Positions 8,995 to 16,613 of a DNA stretch of 64,000 nucleotides are shown here, in pieces (position 1 is the stretch's first letter; the number at the start of each line of letters is the position of its first letter). The notes below the pieces were generated by a model. It worked only from the letters and a program-made list of their open reading frames with translations, had not been told where the DNA came from and ran no database searches. The DNA is from Actinomycetes bacterium (lineage in GTDB: Bacteria; Actinomycetota; Acidimicrobiia; Acidimicrobiales; RAAP-2). Where the stretch lies: the NCBI GenBank assembly GCA_021778895.1, contig JAJYBR010000006.1, forward strand, positions 62,001-126,000. Reading direction: 5' to 3'. A program made the translations under genes and the position numbers.

Positions 8995-9298
8995 CTCCGC
9001 GAGCCTATCCAGGCGATTCCCGCCGACGCCACGCGCGCGACCCAGGGTGCCCAACCCCGCCCGCGAAGCTCCCCCCAGGCCAAACGTCGTGGTGGGTGCG
9101 GTGCGCCCAACCGAGGCAGATCGAACGGCGGTCGCGATCCCGGCGCCGGGTGAAGACCAGCAAAAAGCAGGGATGCGCACCTCAACCAAGGTGTCTCGCC
9201 ACGATACCCGCGCCCTGCTGACTTGATCAGCGCTGATGACACCTAGTCTCCGACTGAGCGCCCTCATCGGGAGGGCACAGCGAAAAACTAGGGGGAAC
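8995..9298. other. Intergenic region between divergent M13 peptidase and small secreted protein genes
   Basis: A 304-nt divergent spacer with no gene I can support. It holds the M13 -10 candidate at its left end. A perfect 12-bp palindrome ATCAGCGCTGAT (9226-9237) lies about 62 nt before the secreted-protein start and could be an operator. It is enclosed by a GGTGTC/GACACC inverted pair (9190-9195 and 9238-9243). TAGTCT at 9244-9249 could be a -10 for the rightward gene. Its local base composition is less GC-rich than the coding DNA. Confidence 0.4.
9002..9007 (-). promoter_or_regulatory. Putative leaderless -10 box of M13 peptidase gene
   Basis: TAGGCT on the minus strand is separated from the ATG by 7 nt (CGCGGAG). 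This is the same TAGGCT-N7-ATG arrangement as glmS. Confidence 0.45.
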
Positions 9299-9616
9299 AT
9301 GATGACGAACATGGAGCGTGGTAGACATCGCCACTTGCGGGGGATCGCACTCGCGTCGGCACTGGCACTCGGCGCAGCGATGGTGCCGAGCGTGGCGCTC
9401 GCTGCCGACAACTACAACCCGCCCCCACAGATCCCCTCGACTGCGCAGTGTGGCACGGGCGCCAGTTCGGGTTCCTTCGGTGCCTTTGGGCCCGGCATGA
9501 ATTTTGGAAACACGACGTCCGGACATGTCCAGTATCCAGGCAACGCGCAAAACGGCAACGGGGCGGATGGTCCAGGGACTGGGAGCAACAACTCCGGGGT
9601 GTGCGGCGCGGTGTAG
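9299..9616 (+). CDS. Small secreted protein of unknown function
   Basis: I do not recognise a family. The 105-residue product starts MMTNMERGRHRHLRG, a basic n-region, followed by a hydrophobic core and an AxA signal-peptidase site (SVALA-ADN near residues 35-37). The mature part is about 70 residues and rich in Gly, Asn, Ser and Pro, with two Cys that could form one disulfide. The ATG at 9299 is chosen because AGGGGGAA lies just upstream; a longer frame from 9236 would spoil the signal peptide. It stands alone on the plus strand and is followed by a strong 16-bp hairpin. Possible roles (surface coat, signalling or antimicrobial peptide) are guesses. Confidence 0.7.
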   Translation: MMTNMERGRHRHLRGIALASALALGAAMVPSVALAADNYNPPPQIPSTAQCGTGASSGSFGAFGPGMNFGNTTSGHVQYPGNAQNGNGADGPGTGSNNSGVCGAV

Positions 9617-9682
9617 TTGAGAGAGGGGTCGCAGTCGGTCGACTGCCTTCGACGGCCGCCCTCGCGCACTCTCGTGACGCAA

Positions 9683-9724
9683 GCGACAGTGTCACGCTGC
9701 GGGTCCGTAGCGTGACACTGTCGC
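9683..9724 (+). terminator. Hairpin after small secreted protein gene
   Basis: Perfect 16-bp inverted repeat, GCGACAGTGTCACGCT (9683-9698) and its complement (9709-9724), with a 10-nt loop, starting 66 nt after the stop codon. No T-tract follows, as is common for actinobacterial terminators. The symmetric AGTGTCAC-like arms could alternatively be a protein-binding operator. Confidence 0.55.
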
Positions 9725-9865
9725 GGGCACGATCGACCTGACCTGCACCGATGTTTGCCGTTTGGTATCCGATGCCATTCCTCTGGGCGTCGGTGCCTCA
9801 GCGACGCGCGGTGACCACGATGTCACCCGCGTCTATGGCATTACTGCACTTGCTCTCGATTGGTT

Positions 9866-9902
9866 GCCGCTGCCCCGACGGGCCACCCGGCGGGGCAGCG
9901 GC
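9866..9902 (-). terminator. Hairpin downstream of the APC permease gene
   Basis: Perfect 12-bp inverted repeat GCCGCTGCCCCG (9866-9877) and CGGGGCAGCGGC (9891-9902). The 13-nt loop can itself form a 4-bp CGGG/CCCG stem. It lies about 64 nt beyond the permease stop on the minus strand and fits a terminator, though without a T-tract. Confidence 0.5.
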
Positions 9903-9966
9903 AGCAGATTCGTCGACGCAAGCGGTGGACGTCTTGCTCTGGGGACGTCCTCAAACGCAGATGCGG

Positions 9967-11889
9967 TTATGACTCGGAACCGGTGTCCTCGGCCACCAGT
10001 CCGGAACCCGAGGCCACGATCTCGCGGATCTCGTCTGTCTCGTAGCCACTGGCGACGGCCCAGTAGTAGCAAGCCAGGCCGATGAGCAGCGCCCAGATCG
10101 TGTCGATGGGGAATGTCAGGAGCTTCGGGATGTGGGCGGTGACGCCGAAGGCGCCGTAGTAGGCGAGCAGCACCTCGGCCAGGATGTAGGTGATCAGCCA
10201 GAGGGACCGCTCGATCAAGTGACGGCCCTCGGCGCTGCCAAAGAGCCAGCACAGCGCGGTGAAGCCGTAGACGGCGACGGCGACCAGCACGTACCACAGG
10301 ACGAAGGGCGCGTGCTGGGCCGGGTTGGTGGCCAGGGCCGACGAGAGCACCCAGTGGCCCCAGTGCATCAGCAGGACCCAGGCGACGAGGAACACCGCGC
10401 CCACGACGACGGCCGCCGCGCGGTTCATGTAGCCCTTGGGCCCGGCGAAGAACCACGTGTAGAGGGGCAGGCCGATGAACAGCAGGGCCACCAACTCGAT
10501 GTCGGTGGAGAAGCCCGACCAGTAGACGATGGCGGTCGCGGCGAGGAACGCCAGCGGCGCCCACAGGGCGGCCCCGCCGAGGCGGAACGGGCGCGCCAGG
10601 TCGGGGGCCGTGCGCCTAAAGATCTGGAGGGACACCCCACCCATGATGTAGGTGAAGACCGTCATCGACGTGATGATGCCCACGAGGGAGAACCAGCTCT
10701 TGTTCGGCGAGACGAAGGCCACCGCCACGAGGAACGACGCCAGCAGCGCGACCCAGGGGACCCGGGTGCGCCGGCTCACACGCGTCGTGGCGGCCGGCAC
10801 GTAGCCCGACACGCCCATCCCGTAGATGGTGCGGCCCCCGGTGCCCAGATAGATGTAGCCCGTGCCGATCGGGGACACGAAGGCGTCCGCGATCAGCAGG
10901 TAGGACATCACCGACACCAAGAAGGCGACGCCCGAGGCCTTCATGATGGCGAAGAACGGGCTCGCGGTGACCAGCACGTGCGCGGCGGCCGTGGAGGGCG
11001 CCCCCAGGGCCGCGTAGTCGTTGGTCGAGATCCCGAAGTAGTGCCACACGATCCCCCCGGTGAAGGCGAGCTGCAACAGGGTGTAGATCACGATCCCGAT
11101 CAGGACCGAGACCACCGTGGCGAAGGGGATGTCGCGCTGGGGGTGACGCGCCTCGCCGCCGAAGTCCAGGGCCTGGCGGAACCCGAGGTAGGAGAAGATG
11201 ATCCCGGCGCCCGGGATGATGTAGAAGACCTCGTGCCAGCCGGCGATCGCCTGTCCCCCGGGGGGCGAGAAGTTGTGGGAGTGGAACGACAGGAAGAAGA
11301 TCAGGATGAAGGTCGCGACCGGCATCAGGATCTTCCAGACCATGACCGTGTTGTTCAGGCGGCCGAGGAACCTCGCCCCGTAGAGGTTGATGAAGAAGAA
11401 GACCAGCAGTAAGAAGACCGTGAACAGCCAGCCCTCCGGGAAGTGGAGGATCGACGAGGTCGTCACCGGCGACTCCAGCAGGTGCCAGCTCGCGGGCGCC
11501 TGGGGACCGATGTACTGCACGGTGGCGATGGCCTCGATGGCCGGCACCGAGGCGCTGGCCAGCAGGTAGGCCCAGCCCAGGATGAACCCGGTGTAGCCCC
11601 CGTGGGTCAGGTGCGGGTAGCGCACGATGGCCCCCGAGCGCGGCAGCATGGTCGCGACCTCGGCGTAGGCCAGGGCGATCAGCAGGACCAGCACGCCCCC
11701 GACGATCCACGACACGTACGAGGCCGGTCCGGCCAGGGTGTCGGCCGTCATGGCCGAGAACAGCCATCCCGAGCCGATGATGGCGCCGAGGGACAGCATC
11801 AGCAACTGGCTGCGCGAGAGGACCTTCCGGAGCTGGCGGTCACTGGCTCCCTGGTCGGGACTGCTCGCGGTGGCGCTCGTGGTGGCCAT
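9967..11889 (-). CDS. APC-superfamily amino acid permease
   Basis: Integral membrane transporter of 640 residues with 12 or more predicted helices. The first helix carries the APC substrate motif GAIIGSGWLF (residues about 36-45). FSYLGFRQALDFGGEARHPQRDIP near the middle matches the intracellular loop after TM6 in amino acid-polyamine-organocation carriers. The extra C-terminal helices (about 480-610) and a Glu-rich tail make it longer than the typical 450-500 residues. Substrate is not predictable from sequence by eye. The ATG is preceded by a G-rich stretch ending GGGAG. It is transcribed toward the structured region at 9.7-9.9 kb. Confidence 0.85.
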   Translation of the reverse strand: MATTSATASSPDQGASDRQLRKVLSRSQLLMLSLGAIIGSGWLFSAMTADTLAGPASYVSWIVGGVLVLLIALAYAEVATMLPRSGAIVRYPHLTHGGYTGFILGWAYLLASASVPAIEAIATVQYIGPQAPASWHLLESPVTTSSILHFPEGWLFTVFLLLVFFFINLYGARFLGRLNNTVMVWKILMPVATFILIFFLSFHSHNFSPPGGQAIAGWHEVFYIIPGAGIIFSYLGFRQALDFGGEARHPQRDIPFATVVSVLIGIVIYTLLQLAFTGGIVWHYFGISTNDYAALGAPSTAAAHVLVTASPFFAIMKASGVAFLVSVMSYLLIADAFVSPIGTGYIYLGTGGRTIYGMGVSGYVPAATTRVSRRTRVPWVALLASFLVAVAFVSPNKSWFSLVGIITSMTVFTYIMGGVSLQIFRRTAPDLARPFRLGGAALWAPLAFLAATAIVYWSGFSTDIELVALLFIGLPLYTWFFAGPKGYMNRAAAVVVGAVFLVAWVLLMHWGHWVLSSALATNPAQHAPFVLWYVLVAVAVYGFTALCWLFGSAEGRHLIERSLWLITYILAEVLLAYYGAFGVTAHIPKLLTFPIDTIWALLIGLACYYWAVASGYETDEIREIVASGSGLVAEDTGSES

Positions 11890-12051
11890 GGACTCCCCCC
11901 CGTCCCCCAGCGCGCCCCCGGGCTGTCATTACACCTGGTCCAGAGGCTAGGGCGCGAAGCGTGCCTCTGCGACATCGGTCGCCCTCGACGCCGCCGCACG
12001 CCCGTCGTCCCTGGTCGGGGACCCCACGCGCCCTCCACCACCACCGAGGGA

Positions 12052-12912
12052 TTACGGGGTCGGGGTCTCCCCCGCCGACGCGACGGGGTCCGCAGCTTCA
12101 ACGGCGAGAGACCCGGAGGGCCCACCAGCGTCGCTCGCGTAGCCGACGGCGAGCAGGCTGAGCCCGCGCGCGGGGGCGAGGGCCGGCAGACCCGCGCGGT
12201 CGGGGGTCCCTAGGCGGGCGACCAGCTCCTCTGCGCTGCGGCGGTGCCGCCCGACCTCGACGAGGAAGGCGCACAGCGTGCGGACCTGGTGGTGGCAGAA
12301 GGCGTTGGCCGCGATGTCGAAGAGCAGGTAGCGGCTCGCCCCGAGGGCCAGGTCGTCGCCCGCCTCGCTCCAGCTCGCGGAGAGGACCCGGCGCACCAAG
12401 GGATCTTCCGGGCCCTTGTCGGGCGGGCGCCGGCAGAACGCGCGAAAGTCGTGCTCGCCGAGCAGCGCCACTGCCGCATCGTGCATGGCGTCCCGGTCCA
12501 GCGGTCCGGGCACCGTCCAGGCGTGCGCGCTCACCAGGCTGGTGACCGGTCCCTCGACCACGCGGTAGCGGTAGGCGCGCCAGAGCGCGTCGTGGCGCGC
12601 GTCGAAGCCCTCGAGGATCTGGGCCCGCCGCACCACGAGGTCCGGGCGCACGAGGGCATTCAGGTGCCCGACCAGCTCGGCGGGATCGAGCTCACCGGCC
12701 AGGTCGGTCGAGACCACCTGGCCGAGGGCGTGCACCCCGGTGTCGGTGCGGCCGGCTCCGGTCAGGAAGGGCGGGGACTCCAGGCGCGCCACGCGCGCCA
12801 GGGCCTCTCCCAGCACGCCGACCACCGTGCGGCGTCCAGGCTGGGGCGCGAAGCCCGAGAAGCCGGCTCCGTCGTAGGCGATGTCCAGGCGCCACCGGTG
12901 GGTGGCCGCCAT
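12052..12912 (-). CDS. truA: tRNA pseudouridine(38-40) synthase TruA
   Basis: TruA converts uridines 38-40 in the anticodon arm of many tRNAs to pseudouridine. The catalytic aspartate is Asp57 in GRTDTGVHA, preceded by the family start RLDIAYDGAGFSGFAPQP. FRAFCRRPPDKGPEDPLVR and ANAFCHHQVR support the assignment. The last 25 or so residues (SDAGGPSGSLAVEAADP onward) are a non-conserved tail. It starts 4 nt after the rplQ stop, the usual end of the alpha operon in actinobacteria. Confidence 0.95.
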   Translation of the reverse strand: MAATHRWRLDIAYDGAGFSGFAPQPGRRTVVGVLGEALARVARLESPPFLTGAGRTDTGVHALGQVVSTDLAGELDPAELVGHLNALVRPDLVVRRAQILEGFDARHDALWRAYRYRVVEGPVTSLVSAHAWTVPGPLDRDAMHDAAVALLGEHDFRAFCRRPPDKGPEDPLVRRVLSASWSEAGDDLALGASRYLLFDIAANAFCHHQVRTLCAFLVEVGRHRRSAEELVARLGTPDRAGLPALAPARGLSLLAVGYASDAGGPSGSLAVEAADPVASAGETPTP

Positions 12913-12916
12913 GGGA

Positions 12917-13279
12917 TCAGACGAACTCGATGCGCGCCATCGGGGCGTTGTCGCCCAGACGCGGCCCGAGCTTGAGGATGCGGGTGTAGCCGCCCGGCCG
13001 GTCCGCGTAGCGCGGGGCGATCTCGTCGAAGAGCTTCTTGGCCATGTCCTTGTCGCGGATCAGCGACACCACGCGCCGGTGCGCCGCGATCGATCCCTCG
13101 GGAGCGTTCTTGGCGGTGGTGACCACCTTCTCCACGACCGGGCGCAGGGCCTTGGCCTTGGCCTCGGTGGTGACGATCGACTCGGCGGCGATCATCGAGG
13201 CGACCAGGTTGGCGAACATGGCCTTCTGGTGGGCGGCGTCCCCGCCGAAGCGGCGTCCGCGCTTGGGGGTGGCGCGCAT
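12917..13279 (-). CDS. rplQ: 50S ribosomal protein L17
   Basis: 23S rRNA-binding protein near the exit tunnel. The 120 residues begin MRATPKRGRRFGGDAAHQKAM, the conserved N terminus, which fixes the ATG at 13279 rather than a longer frame. GGYTRILKLGPRLGDNAPMA is the C-terminal signature. It follows rpoA by 1 nt, as in the classical rpoA-rplQ pair. Confidence 0.97.
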   Translation of the reverse strand: MRATPKRGRRFGGDAAHQKAMFANLVASMIAAESIVTTEAKAKALRPVVEKVVTTAKNAPEGSIAAHRRVVSLIRDKDMAKKLFDEIAPRYADRPGGYTRILKLGPRLGDNAPMARIEFV

Positions 13280-13280
13280 G

Positions 13281-14222
13281 TCAGTCCTCCACTCGCAGGG
13301 CCAGCCCGCGCTCGCCCAGACGCTCGACGACGTCGCGCAGCGACGTGGCACCGAAGTTGGTGATCGAGGTCAGGTCCCGCTCGGTGGCGTTGACCAGCTG
13401 GGCCACGGTGTTGATGCCGGCCCGCTTGAGGCAGTTGCGCGAGCGCTCGGTCAGGCCGAGCTCCTCGATGCGCACGTCGAGCTCGCTGGCGGCGGCCTGG
13501 GCCGAGCCCACGTCGCCGAGCTCCAGGGCCGGCGCCATCTCGTCGAAGCTGGCGATCAGCTCGACCAGGGAGCCCAGGGTCTTGGCCGCTGAGGCCAGGG
13601 CCTCGGACGGGCTGATCGAGCCGTCGGTCTCGACCTCGAGGACCAGGCGGTCGAAGTCCTTGGACTGGTCGGCGCGCACCGGGTCCACGTGGAAGCTCAC
13701 GCGGCGCACCGGGGAGAAGATCGCGTCGAGCGGGATGACCCCGATCGCCGCACCCGACTTGTTGAACTCGGCGCCGACGTAGCCCTTGCCGCGCTCGACG
13801 GTCAGCTCGAAGCCGAGTGCCGACTTGGCCCCCGTCAGGTAGGCCAGGTGCAGATCCCCGTTGAGGACCTCGACGTCGGCCGTCGTGGACAGGTCCGAGG
13901 CCAGGACCGGGCCCTCACCGCGCTTGTCGAGGCGCAGCACGATGGGCTCGTCGCTGTGCACGCGCACCAGGAGGTCCTTCAGGTTCAAGCAGATGTCCTG
14001 GACGTCCTCCTTGACGCCCTCGATCACGCCGAACTCGTGGAGCACGCTGTCGAACTTGACGCGCGTGGCCGCGGCGCCCGGGATCGACGAGAGCAGGGTG
14101 CGCCGCAGGGCGTTGCCCAGGGTGTGCCCGAAGCCGGGGTCCAGGGGGCCGACGGTGAAGGACTGGCGGTTGGCCTCCTCCTCGCCGAGGGCCTCGATGG
14201 TGGGTCGTTGGATGATGAGCAT
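13281..14222 (-). CDS. rpoA: DNA-directed RNA polymerase alpha subunit
   Basis: RNA polymerase assembly and promoter-UP-element-binding subunit, 313 residues. The N-terminal dimerisation domain carries GFGHTLGNALRRTLLSSIPGAA. The C-terminal domain has LGLTERSRNCLKRAGINTVAQLV and the TNFGATSLRDV helix. It sits between rpsD and rplQ in the alpha operon, with an ATG start. Confidence 0.98.
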   Translation of the reverse strand: MLIIQRPTIEALGEEEANRQSFTVGPLDPGFGHTLGNALRRTLLSSIPGAAATRVKFDSVLHEFGVIEGVKEDVQDICLNLKDLLVRVHSDEPIVLRLDKRGEGPVLASDLSTTADVEVLNGDLHLAYLTGAKSALGFELTVERGKGYVGAEFNKSGAAIGVIPLDAIFSPVRRVSFHVDPVRADQSKDFDRLVLEVETDGSISPSEALASAAKTLGSLVELIASFDEMAPALELGDVGSAQAAASELDVRIEELGLTERSRNCLKRAGINTVAQLVNATERDLTSITNFGATSLRDVVERLGERGLALRVED

Positions 14223-14240
14223 GAAAACCTCGCTGCCGGC

Positions 14241-14885
14241 TTACTTGGAGTAGAGCTCGACGATGAGCTGCTCGCGGATCGACTCGTCGATCTGCTCGCG
14301 CTGGGGGACGATGCGAATGGTGACCGCGAAGCCGTCCTCGCTGGTCTCGAGCCATCCGGGAACCGAGCGGTCCAGGACGTCGCGGTTGCGCCGGACGTTG
14401 AAGTTGTCGCGCGTGGGGGCCTTGAGGCTCACCGCGTCACCCGGGCGCACCCGGAAGCTCGGGATGGTGACCCGCTTGCCGTTGACGGTCACGTGGCCGT
14501 GGCGCACGAGCTGGCGGGCCTGGGCGCGCGAGGCGCCCCACCCGGCCCGGTAGGCCACGTTGTCGAGGCGCAGCTCCAGGAACTGGAGCAGGTTGGTGCC
14601 GGTGACGCCGGGTCGGCGGTTGGCCTCCTCGTAGAGGTTGCGGAACTGCTTCTCCAGCAGGCCGTAGGTGCGGCGGGCCTTCTGCTTCTCGCGCAGCTGG
14701 ACCAGGTACTCGGAGCCCTGGCGCTGGCGGTCGCGGCCGTGCATGCCCGGCGGGTAGGCGCGGGCCTGGCGGTCGGAGTTCTCCGACACGGGGCACTTGA
14801 GCGAGAAGCAGCGCTCGCCCTTCAAGTAGAGCTTGGTCCGCTCGCGGCGGCACAGGCGGCAGACGGGTCCGGTGTAACGAGCCAT
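14241..14885 (-). CDS. rpsD: 30S ribosomal protein S4 (zinc-binding form)
   Basis: Primary 16S rRNA binder that starts 5'-domain assembly and often autoregulates the alpha operon. This 214-residue form keeps four cysteines (C9, C12, C26, C31), the C+ zinc-binding version. The S4 RNA-binding domain (about 95-155) has LELRLDNVAYRAGWG and ARQLVRHGHVTVNGKRVTIPS. It lies between rpsK and rpoA. Confidence 0.97.
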   Translation of the reverse strand: MARYTGPVCRLCRRERTKLYLKGERCFSLKCPVSENSDRQARAYPPGMHGRDRQRQGSEYLVQLREKQKARRTYGLLEKQFRNLYEEANRRPGVTGTNLLQFLELRLDNVAYRAGWGASRAQARQLVRHGHVTVNGKRVTIPSFRVRPGDAVSLKAPTRDNFNVRRNRDVLDRSVPGWLETSEDGFAVTIRIVPQREQIDESIREQLIVELYSK

Positions 14886-14889
14886 GTCC

Positions 14890-15291
14890 CTACCCCCGCC
14901 GACGCTTCTTGGGCCGGCAGCCGTTGTGGGGCAGCGGCGTCACGTCCTTGATGGCCACGACCTCGATGCCGGCCGCGGCGATCGAGCGGATCGCCGTCTC
15001 GCGGCCCGAGCCCGGACCGCGCACCAGCACGTCGACCTTCTTGACGCCGTGCTCCATGGCCGCGCGGGCGCACTTCTCGGCGGCCAGCTGGGCGGCGAAG
15101 GGCGTCGACTTGCGCGAGCCCTTGAAGCCGACGTTGCCCGACGAGGCCCACGACAGGACGTTGCCCTCGGGATCGGTGATCGAGACGATCGTGTTGTTGA
15201 ACGAACTCTTGATGTGCGCCACGCCGAAGGCCACGTTCTTGCGATCGCGGCGGCGCGTCTTGCGCGCGGCGGAGGGGGTGGGCTTGGCCAT
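14890..15291 (-). CDS. rpsK: 30S ribosomal protein S11
   Basis: Platform protein next to the Shine-Dalgarno/anti-Shine-Dalgarno helix. The 133 residues include [20 protein letters not shown] and the C-terminal [17 protein letters not shown] signature. Its ATG shares one base with the TAA stop of rpsM (TAATG), so translation is coupled. Confidence 0.97.
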   Translation of the reverse strand: MAKPTPSAARKTRRRDRKNVAFGVAHIKSSFNNTIVSITDPEGNVLSWASSGNVGFKGSRKSTPFAAQLAAEKCARAAMEHGVKKVDVLVRGPGSGRETAIRSIAAAGIEVVAIKDVTPLPHNGCRPKKRRRG

Positions 15292-15668
15292 TACTTGGTC
15301 ACCTTCTTCTTGCCGGCCACCGTGCGCTTCGGGCCCTTGCGGGTGCGGGCGTTGGTACGGGTGCGCTGGCCGTGCACGGGCAGGCCCTTGCGGTGCCGGA
15401 TGCCCTGCAGGGAGTTGATCTCCATCTTGCGCTTGATGTCCTGGGCGACGTCGCGGCGCAGGTCGCCCTCGACGGTCACGTTCTGGTCGATGTAGGTGCG
15501 CAGCTTGTTGACGTCACCGTCGGTGAGGTCCCGCACGCGGGTCGACTCGTCGACCCCGGTGGCGGCGCAGATCTGGGTGGCCGTGGTGGGGCCGATCCCG
15601 AAGATGTAGGTCAGGGCGATCACCGTGCGCTTCTCACGCGGGATGTCGACACCGGCAATACGGGCCAT
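15291..15668 (-). CDS. rpsM: 30S ribosomal protein S13
   Basis: Head protein forming bridges to the 50S and contacting P-site tRNA. The start at [14 protein letters not shown] (15668) is the conserved N terminus and gives 125 residues. [15 protein letters not shown] with [11 protein letters not shown] is the C-terminal signature. The frame is open further upstream but that extension is not conserved and overlaps rpmJ. Confidence 0.97.
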   Translation of the reverse strand: MARIAGVDIPREKRTVIALTYIFGIGPTTATQICAATGVDESTRVRDLTDGDVNKLRTYIDQNVTVEGDLRRDVAQDIKRKMEINSLQGIRHRKGLPVHGQRTRTNARTRKGPKRTVAGKKKVTK

Positions 15669-15676
15669 TCTCTCTC

Positions 15677-15790
15677 CTAACCCTGGCGCTGCTTGTGCCG
15701 GGGGTTCTCGCAGATGACGCGGACGTGACCGGCCCGTCGGATCACCTTGCACTTCTCACACATCGTCTTGACGCTGGCGCGAACCTTCAT
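15677..15790 (-). CDS. rpmJ: 50S ribosomal protein L36 (zinc-binding form)
   Basis: Very small 50S protein of 37 residues, beginning [14 protein letters not shown] and ending RHKQRQG. Ligands C11, C14, C27 and H32 form the zinc knot, so this is the C+ paralog. It sits in the standard place between infA and rpsM. Confidence 0.95.
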   Translation of the reverse strand: MKVRASVKTMCEKCKVIRRAGHVRVICENPRHKQRQG

Positions 15791-15801
15791 GTCTACTGAC
15801 C

Positions 15802-16032
15802 TCACTTGTACCGATAGGTGATGCGCCCACGGGACATGTCGTAGGGGGTGATCTCGACCTGCACCTTGTCACCGGGCAGGATCCGGATCCGGTGCATGCG
15901 CATCTTGCCCGAGGAGTGCGCGAGCACGGTGTGCCCGTTCTCCAATTCCACGCGGAACATCGCGTTGGGCAGAGGCTCGACCACGGTCCCCTCGACGGTG
16001 AACGCGTCCTCTTTCGGCTTGCTCAGGTCCAT
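15802..16032 (-). CDS. infA: Translation initiation factor IF-1
   Basis: Single S1/OB-fold protein that binds the 30S A site during initiation. The core [25 protein letters not shown] and [26 protein letters not shown] are canonical. The ATG at 16032 gives 76 residues, close to the usual 72-73. AGAAGGAG lies immediately against this ATG with no spacer, which is unusually tight. An in-frame GTG at 16059 would give 85 residues, so the start is somewhat uncertain. It is the first gene of the infA-rpmJ-rpsM-K-D-rpoA-rplQ-truA unit and has its own upstream promoter. Confidence 0.95.
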   Translation of the reverse strand: MDLSKPKEDAFTVEGTVVEPLPNAMFRVELENGHTVLAHSSGKMRMHRIRILPGDKVQVEITPYDMSRGRITYRYK

Positions 16033-16095
16033 CTCCTTCTGTGCGGCGTGACCGACCACACGACGGCGACCGAGGTCGCCACGGGCCGGGTGTCC

Positions 16096-16123
16096 ATTCT
16101 ACCGTTTTTTTGCGCGGACGCAA
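16096..16123 (-). promoter_or_regulatory. Putative promoter of infA-rpmJ-rpsM operon
   Basis: On the minus strand TTGCGT (16118-16123), 16 nt, TAGAAT (16096-16101). The -10 matches the consensus at five of six positions. The -35 region is part of an inverted repeat TTTTGCG/CGCAAAA that also faces the divergent plus-strand cassette, so it could be a shared control site. The leader to infA is about 55-60 nt and contains a GGCGAC/GTCGCC hairpin (16065-16080). A separate promoter is expected here because the upstream map gene is cut off by opposite-strand genes. Confidence 0.55.
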
Positions 16124-16197
16124 AAGGGCGCCCCCACGCGGTGAAATGTGACCCCTGACCCTACCAGCCGGCGCGCCAAAACCGGCATGCTGGATCC

Positions 16198-16593
16198 ATG
16201 ACCGGTGCGCCCCGGCGGGTGCGGCGCATGACGCTGCCGCGCAGCGACTGCCTGGCGCGCTTGCGCCGGGCCGTCCTGGCCCGCGTGATCATCTCGGTGC
16301 GCTGCCTGCCGGCCGCCCTGCCGGCCCGCATCGCGGTCACCGACGACCACCACCTGCTGCTCGCCAGCACCGAGGACGCCGTCATCACCGCCGCCCAGCG
16401 CGGCGACGTCCTGAGCGTCCAGATCGACGGGCTGGAGGAGGACGGCGCCACCTGGTCGGTCATGGGCTCGGGGATCGCCGCCTTGCCCGAGACCGAGTGC
16501 ACCTTGACCGAGGCGCTGACCCGGGCGGTCGCGGCCGGGGCCCGCCTGATCGAGCTGCCCTTGACCGTGGTGTCGGGAGAGCGCGTCGGCTGA
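16198..16593 (+). CDS. Pyridoxamine 5'-phosphate oxidase-like (PPOX-fold) flavin/nucleotide-binding protein
   Basis: A 131-residue protein with the split-barrel PPOX layout: an LRRAVLARVIISV opening strand, LPARIAVTDDHHLLLAST, a VITAAQRGDVLSVQIDGL segment and WSVMGSGIA. Such small proteins bind FMN, F420 or heme and include many actinobacterial stress proteins. The cofactor cannot be decided here. It is the first gene of a four-gene plus-strand cassette with a sensor kinase and DevR-like regulator. The ATG at 16198 is taken as start, with an alternative ATG at 16228. It is divergent from infA. Confidence 0.75.
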   Translation: MTGAPRRVRRMTLPRSDCLARLRRAVLARVIISVRCLPAALPARIAVTDDHHLLLASTEDAVITAAQRGDVLSVQIDGLEEDGATWSVMGSGIAALPETECTLTEALTRAVAAGARLIELPLTVVSGERVG

Positions 16594-16613
16594 GCCTGTG
16601 CCAGGCTGGGACC

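Larger units (their letters stand above)
9617..9966. other. Highly structured intergenic region (possible non-coding RNA or paired terminators)
   Basis: There is no convincing gene here. The 350 nt hold an unusual density of inverted repeats: a perfect 16-bp hairpin (9683-9724), GCACCGA/TCGGTGC (9745-9751 with 9790-9796), a 12-bp stem with one bulge (9803-9815 with 9822-9833), and a perfect 12-bp hairpin (9866-9902). ATGCCAT (9772-9778) can also pair with ATGGCAT (9835-9841), which would cross the second stem as a pseudoknot. The outer two hairpins suit terminators for the flanking convergent genes. The middle part is unexplained. Confidence 0.5.

Noticed and set aside
9751..10085. Short plus-strand frames between the secreted-protein gene and the permease end
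   Set aside because: They cross the hairpins and run antisense into the permease, with no start signal or conserved motif.
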